From: Reticulascus tulasneorum
Taxonomy: Eukaryota; Ascomycota; Sordariomycetes; Glomerellales; Reticulascaceae
DNA length: 64,000 nucleotides
Direction: 5' to 3'
Assembly (NCBI GenBank): GCA_001557505.1
Contig: LSAX01000003.1
Coordinates: forward strand, 3,720,001 to 3,784,000
The notes under the pieces were generated by a model. It had not been told where the DNA came from. It saw only the letters and a list, made by a program, of their open reading frames with translations, and did not search any database. Positions 59,497-64,000 of the stretch are shown piece by piece (within the stretch, counting starts at the first letter, position 1; every line of letters begins with the position of its first letter). The position numbers and the translations under genes are program-made.

Positions 59497-60783
59497 GTGC
59501 CAGTGTTTTGAACTTGAGACGCCAATCCGTCGATTTATTTCGCGAGCCCGATTTGAGGCCCATTCTAGTCCCTCTTGGAACGGGGTTGCTCATGTCTTTC
59601 ATTCTCTCGCATGCTAGTACATATAACAGGTCTTTTTCGCTTTGCTATATCTTTGCTAAACATCGGTGACTGGTGACTTCTACGAGACTGGCAAAGGCCT
59701 CGCGTCTCTGATAAAGCCCATCCATCATCTACAGCACGGTGCTCTTGCCTGATTAGCTCCATGGCCGGCAGGTCTAGGCGCTGAACAGTATTTCTGAGTC
59801 TGCGGTGTAATATGCACAATACCGCAATTCATTGATTTTCATGTAGTTTCCGTTTCTCACGACTTGATGTCGAAGAGTCGAGATTTGCGGTGATAACAAC
59901 AATCTCCCTGCAAAGGAGATAAATGGAAATACTACTATCGACAATCTCAAACATAACGAACAACGCTTCCCATTTGAGCAACCTACGGAAGACAGAAATG
60001 GGACAGCGCGTTGGAGCTCCCCTGCTGCTTTGAACTTTGATGAGTACCCCTACGACGTCCATATTGAAGTTCGTGGCATTGATGTGGACCACGTTCGCAT
60101 TGTGTTGGTTCTTACTACGTAAGAGCCGCGACAGTGGCACAGGGGTAATCGACTCGATGCATCGTACCTTATGTGGGGAAAGAATTGATGGTCCCGGCGC
60201 GTCGGTGCTTTTCGACTTCTAGAAGGAGATACCAGCGCCCGTGGCGGCGTGCTCGGAAGACCAGGGAGGTTCAGCTGATGTCAGCCTGGAAGCTCATGGG
60301 TTACCGGGGCGGATCATCGCCAACGCTGGATCCACCACTCACACTTGCGGATACCACATCGTATCGATGGTAGAGCAGCTGCTTAATTTTTATTGGCGTC
60401 CCTCCAAATCGAGTTGTGGGATTCAGTGGGATTTTAGTAACCTGGGTATGGGAAAGTGGTTCCTGGTTGGCACGCAGCCAACAGGGGTAAGACACAGTCA
60501 TCCCGTATTCCATCCTATTATCCTATTGTGGTGGACGACAAATTTGCTGGAAAAGAAAAGGACACGAAAGAGCCGAATGACGACTTCCAGAAACATAAGG
60601 TTATAATATCATGCCAGGAACCCAAGTTCTGATCTTTTTATTCCAATCTGCAAACATTAAGTGACAGGAATTTCGTATCCCCTGTCCCATCATTATCTTT
60701 CAGGGAGGCAGATATCCAACTGCACCCATACTCCCACACAACGACACCGCCACGTGATCAATCCACACGAAAACGCCATCACC
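59497..60783. other. intergenic with one interrupted open frame
   Basis: The plus strand is open from 60037 to 60606 in a single frame broken only by TAG at 60220 (about 190 codons). The part after the stop (SLEAHGLPGRIIANAGSTTH) looks protein-like, but there is no recognised family, and no intron of normal size removes the stop. Possibly a gene relic. The rest is empty, with the promoter of the next gene at its end. Confidence 0.35.
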
Positions 60784-61343
60784 ATGAAGGCCTTCATTGC
60801 ACTCTCGTCTCTCCTCGCCATCGCCTCGGCCGCTCCTCATGAGAAGGCCTTACCGACCCAGTTCAACATAACCAACTTCGCAGCCAATACTGTCGTAGGC
60901 GAAGATGGTGCTGTGTGAGTAACTGCTTGACTCTCTTCTTCTTCTTCTTCTTCTTCTTCTTCTTCTTCATTCGCGTCCACTTGGAGGCCTTCGAATATAT
61001 AGAGAGGTATGCTGATTGAATCGCTTGCCACACAAATAGCATCAGCTTCAACTTCGACATTCCGTGTGCCATGTCCACCGTTTGCAGCTACTCGGACAGC
61101 ACCTCTGGCAGCAACCTACCGAGCTTGAGCTACCAACCTTGCGACGACCCGGCTGTTGAGTGGCAGTTTCGCCGCATCACCGAAGTCGGCTATAATATAT
61201 TCTTGATGGTTATCACGTACCGAGACCCTACTGGCCGCAAGGTTGGCGGGTCTACGGAGTGGGAAGCTCGCGAGTTTCCCATCGTTGGCGAGGACCAGAG
61301 CTATGCGGGTTCGCCTGACTTTGTTATCGCCAATGTCTCTTAG
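60784..61343 (+). CDS. small secreted protein, possibly Alt a 1-like
   Basis: Two exons (60784-60914, 61040-61343) give 144 aa. The start MKAFIALSSLLAIASAAP is a signal peptide. The mature chain is beta-rich with alternating hydrophobic residues (ITNFAANTVVGEDGAVISFN), three cysteines (IPCAMS, TVCSYS, QPCDD) and ends FVIANVS. Size, beta pattern and the ITNF start resemble the AA1-like/Alt a 1-like secreted proteins of ascomycetes, but similarity was judged by eye and only as possible. The 125-nt intron is longer than its neighbours because it contains a CTT microsatellite. Likely secreted; function unknown. Confidence 0.78.
60935..60968. repeat. CTT microsatellite inside an intron
   Basis: About eleven uninterrupted CTT units within the intron of the small secreted-protein gene. 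Variable between strains in all likelihood; as pyrimidine it does not disturb the acceptor, which lies 70 nt further on. Confidence 0.95.
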
Positions 61344-62030
61344 AGGAATGGAAATGGGGATGAAACGACATGGAAAGATAAAAGCTGCACCGTACCGATG
61401 GATGGAGTTGATGATTATTAATCGTGGCGGCTTTACAAGCCGTATGCACGAACTTGGGACAGCCAATCTACACATCTACTTCCGCCACAGCCTACTTGAG
61501 AACCAAGATCACATATTTCAGTAACCTAGAGTTGAATTAAATAGAAATTGATCGAGAAGTGTATGTAGTAAAATCCTTCAATTTGGCTCTGAGCGACCGC
61601 AGCGAGCTATTATGGCCGTGACCATGGTGGGGGGGGGGGACTTTCTTCTTCCAGGTAAGGACAAATTCCCTGCATCAACACTTCAAAAAGATTTCTTGGA
61701 GGCATCGCCAGTACTTTGTACCGAGCAGCCTTGTTTGAATCGAGCCAAGAGATCTACATGAACCCGGCAGCTGGGCCAGGGCCGTACCGAGATACTACGT
61801 GGTAGTCTGCAAAACTGTAGAGTCGCCTTGGTCCAGATCCGGCAAACTTCTGGTTCTTGATGCTTGATTGGCTAATTACTCCTCATTGGTTGTTGACTTA
61901 CCTTTGCCTTGACGCCCAACGGCGAACCCCGCTTTTTCTTCGACCGCCCTTGACCAACATCTCAGCAATCAACCGAGAACTTAATCTGTGTAACACAGTC
62001 TCTCTTTGTGACATACCTCAATCGTTCAGT
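61344..62030. other. intergenic
   Basis: I see no gene. A run of 11 G lies at 61629-61639. It holds the promoter of the second LaeA-like gene. Confidence 0.6.
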
Positions 62031-63633
62031 ATGGGAGACCAGGGCACGAACCAAGGCCCGGTGCCTCCCCTGCAGCCCACATCGGCGCAACCCGACCGGA
62101 CGGAGAACAGTGCGGCAACGGACGCACAAATCGAAGTCGATAGCGGTGTACTATCACGTCCTCCCATCTCCATCCCTCTGAACACTAACATTGCCTGCTC
62201 TAGTTTGATGAGACCGATTCGGGCATTGAGGATATGATGTGAGTTACCAAGCCCATTGTCACTGGCCTTGGCGCTCTTCAATACTAACTGTGTATACTTG
62301 AATAGGTCCAGCTACACATCATCTCTGACATCCAGCATCCTCAACTACCCCGTGGAACATGGCCGTCGCTATCATGCATTCAGATCAGGCAGTGGGTCGG
62401 ATCTCTGCCACCATTGTCTTCCTAAGTAGCACTAACAGCTCCATTAGGGTACTCCCGGCCAAATGATGAGGTGAATACAAGCACATTCAGCAACCACTTG
62501 AAGTCGCTTTGAACAAACCAGGAACTGATATGATTCTGTTTCGCCTTTGCAGCCAGAGCTCGAGCGTCTCTTGCTCCTGCACGAAATTATGACTCGGGTT
62601 ATTGGGGGGCTCTATCTCGCTCCCATTGACAAAGAAAAAACCCAGCGCATACTCGACATTGGTACTGGGACAGGTGTTTGTGAGAAAGCTAATCCTTTGC
62701 TCCGTCACTTTGCTCGTAGCCACTGACTTTTCAAGGGGCCACAATGATCGGCGACGAGCTCCCAAATGTTTCGGTGAGAACTTCCTCTTCTGATTTATGG
62801 ACTTCGCAATGGCACATTCTGTCGGGTCTTGCCGGGAGTTTGGTACTGACTTCATTTCTCAGGTGCTCGGGAATGACCTCAGCGCGAACATGCCCGCTTA
62901 TGTGCCGCCAAATGTCAAGTTTGAGGTCGACGACGTCGAGAGCCCCTGGCTCCATCCTGCTAAGTTCAGTTGGATTTTCTGTCGATATATGGCTGCCAGC
63001 ATACTCGATTGGCCCAAGCTGGTGAACACCATTTATGAGTCCGTCTCCTCCTTCATCATGCTCAAGGCGCCCTTTTTCAATCCTTCACTTTATAGAGACG
63101 CGAACTAATGTAGAATATGGGCAGAAACTTGGAACCAGGCGGGTGGTGCGAGTTCCAGGACTTTGATCTGCAGTACTACTCCGATGATGGCTCCTTGAAG
63201 CCAAAAGATCCACTGCTCTCTTGGATCTCTACGTTGCTTGATGCGGCGCGATCACTTGGTCGAGACCCTAATCCTGGCTCTAAACTCGAAAAATGGACCA
63301 AAGATGCTGGCTTCACGAACATCGTCCACAAGCGATACAAGATTCCCATTGGCCCGTGGGCTAAAGACCCCTTACTTAAAGATATTGGGGCGTTGAACTT
63401 TGCGCAGGTGAATGGGGGGCTTGAGGGCTTGTCAATGAGACTCTATCACAATGTGTTGAAGTGGAAGGAGGAGGAGATACTGGCTCTCTTGACAAAGGTT
63501 CGCAAGGACCTTAGGAATCCGAGAATCCACGCCATGTTTGATTTGTAAGTTTGGTCCTACTGGTTTACGGAATGAGGGTCCGTGATACTAACTTGTTTAC
63601 AGCCACGTCGTTTACGGCCAAAAGTCGGAATGA
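62031..63633 (+). CDS. LaeA-like SAM-dependent methyltransferase, second copy
   Basis: Nine exons (62031-62147, 62204-62238, 62306-62391, 62448-62470, 62553-62679, 62736-62773, 62863-63038, 63125-63544, 63603-63633) give 350 aa. The order of blocks is that of fungal LaeA-like proteins: acidic N-terminus with FDETDSGIEDM, SSYTSSLTSSILNYPVEHGRRYH in parts, YSRPNDEPELERLLLLHEI, the SAM loop ILDIGTGTGVWATMIGDELPN, VLGNDLSA, YVPPNVKFEVDDVESPW, ENLEPGGWCEFQDFD and HVVYGQKSE at the end. The donor at 62680 is preferred over 62674 because it restores the GVWA block. The intron from 63039 has the donor gtccgt. It has the same fold as the gene at 11121 but differs widely. A methyl-transfer substrate or link to secondary metabolism is inference. 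Confidence 0.9.
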
Positions 63634-64000
63634 TATCTTCCTTTCCTCGGCGAGACTATTTCTCTCTTCCTAATATTGCAGCCCGGTATTATTGCAGGCA
63701 TTTTCAGCGGACAGTGGCCGCCGTGGCATTCGTGGAAGCTCACAGGTTTTCAAAGGTATCTCCAAGAAGCATAGCGACGGAAGATGTGATGCGGCCAGCT
63801 GGTTGGCTAGACAGCATGAAATGCTGTCTTTGCTGTTCTTTCATTCGCTCTAAGGGATTTTCTTAGTTGGATGTGTATGGATATCGATTGATGAAGTCAC
63901 ATTATTTCAACTTATTATTTAAGAAGCTCATTGATGTCTATTCTAGACGAGTTAGATAGGGTCTGCCGAAGCAGTCTCCAGGATTCCATAGATGAACGGA
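63634..64000. other. 3' flank to window edge
   Basis: I see no gene. Sequence after the methyltransferase stop is non-coding in every frame I could follow. Confidence 0.6.

Overview
The window comes from the nuclear genome of a filamentous ascomycete (Pezizomycotina). Nearly every gene is split by short 45-140 nt introns with GT...AG ends and CTAAC-like branch sites. The families are typical of such fungi: RTA1-like, Zn2Cys6, LaeA-like methyltransferases, fungal P450s, an AA9 LPMO with CBM1, GH18 chitinase, a con-13-like protein and a fungal BCS1-like AAA protein. A tRNA-Gly with an anticodon-loop intron also fits. The species cannot be named from sequence alone. All exon joins below were made by eye from reading frame, splice signals and family consensus.

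Layout. 1-20 kb: RTA1-like membrane protein (+), Zn2Cys6 regulator (+), DUF2306 membrane protein (+), a pisatin-demethylase-type P450 (-) divergent from a LaeA-like methyltransferase (+), a 749-aa membrane protein (-) and a DUF676-type serine hydrolase (+). This resembles a small specialised-metabolism or detoxification neighbourhood, but no PKS, NRPS, terpene synthase or DMATS backbone is present. 20-32 kb is gene-poor and decayed: a small secreted Cys protein (-), an ankyrin-protein relic (+), a con-13-like secreted protein with an HExxH motif (-) and a dead GH18 chitinase with five in-frame stops (-). 32-37 kb: a stand-alone CYP505/BM3-like haem domain (-) and a complete 3-isopropylmalate dehydratase (-).

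39-46 kb: AA9 LPMO with CBM1 (+), an inverted pair of identical intron-containing tRNA-Gly(GCC) genes about 400 bp apart, and a 981-aa Gln/Pro-rich protein (-). 47-53 kb: a multidomain PL1-like lyase (-) and an intact secreted GH18 chitinase (-). 55-64 kb: a BCS1-like AAA ATPase (-), two small secreted proteins (+) and a second LaeA-like methyltransferase (+).

Taken together the window is rich in secreted polymer-active enzymes (LPMO, pectate-lyase-like, chitinase) and small secreted proteins, alongside P450 and methyltransferase genes of the kind tied to specialised metabolism. The housekeeping genes are Leu1 and the tRNAs. I found no transposon coding region and no CRISPR-like or otherwise clearly unprecedented system. 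The most unusual items are the atypical CYP505-like protein, the frame-preserved dead chitinase, the ankyrin relic with RIP-like stops and the mirror-image tRNA pair.
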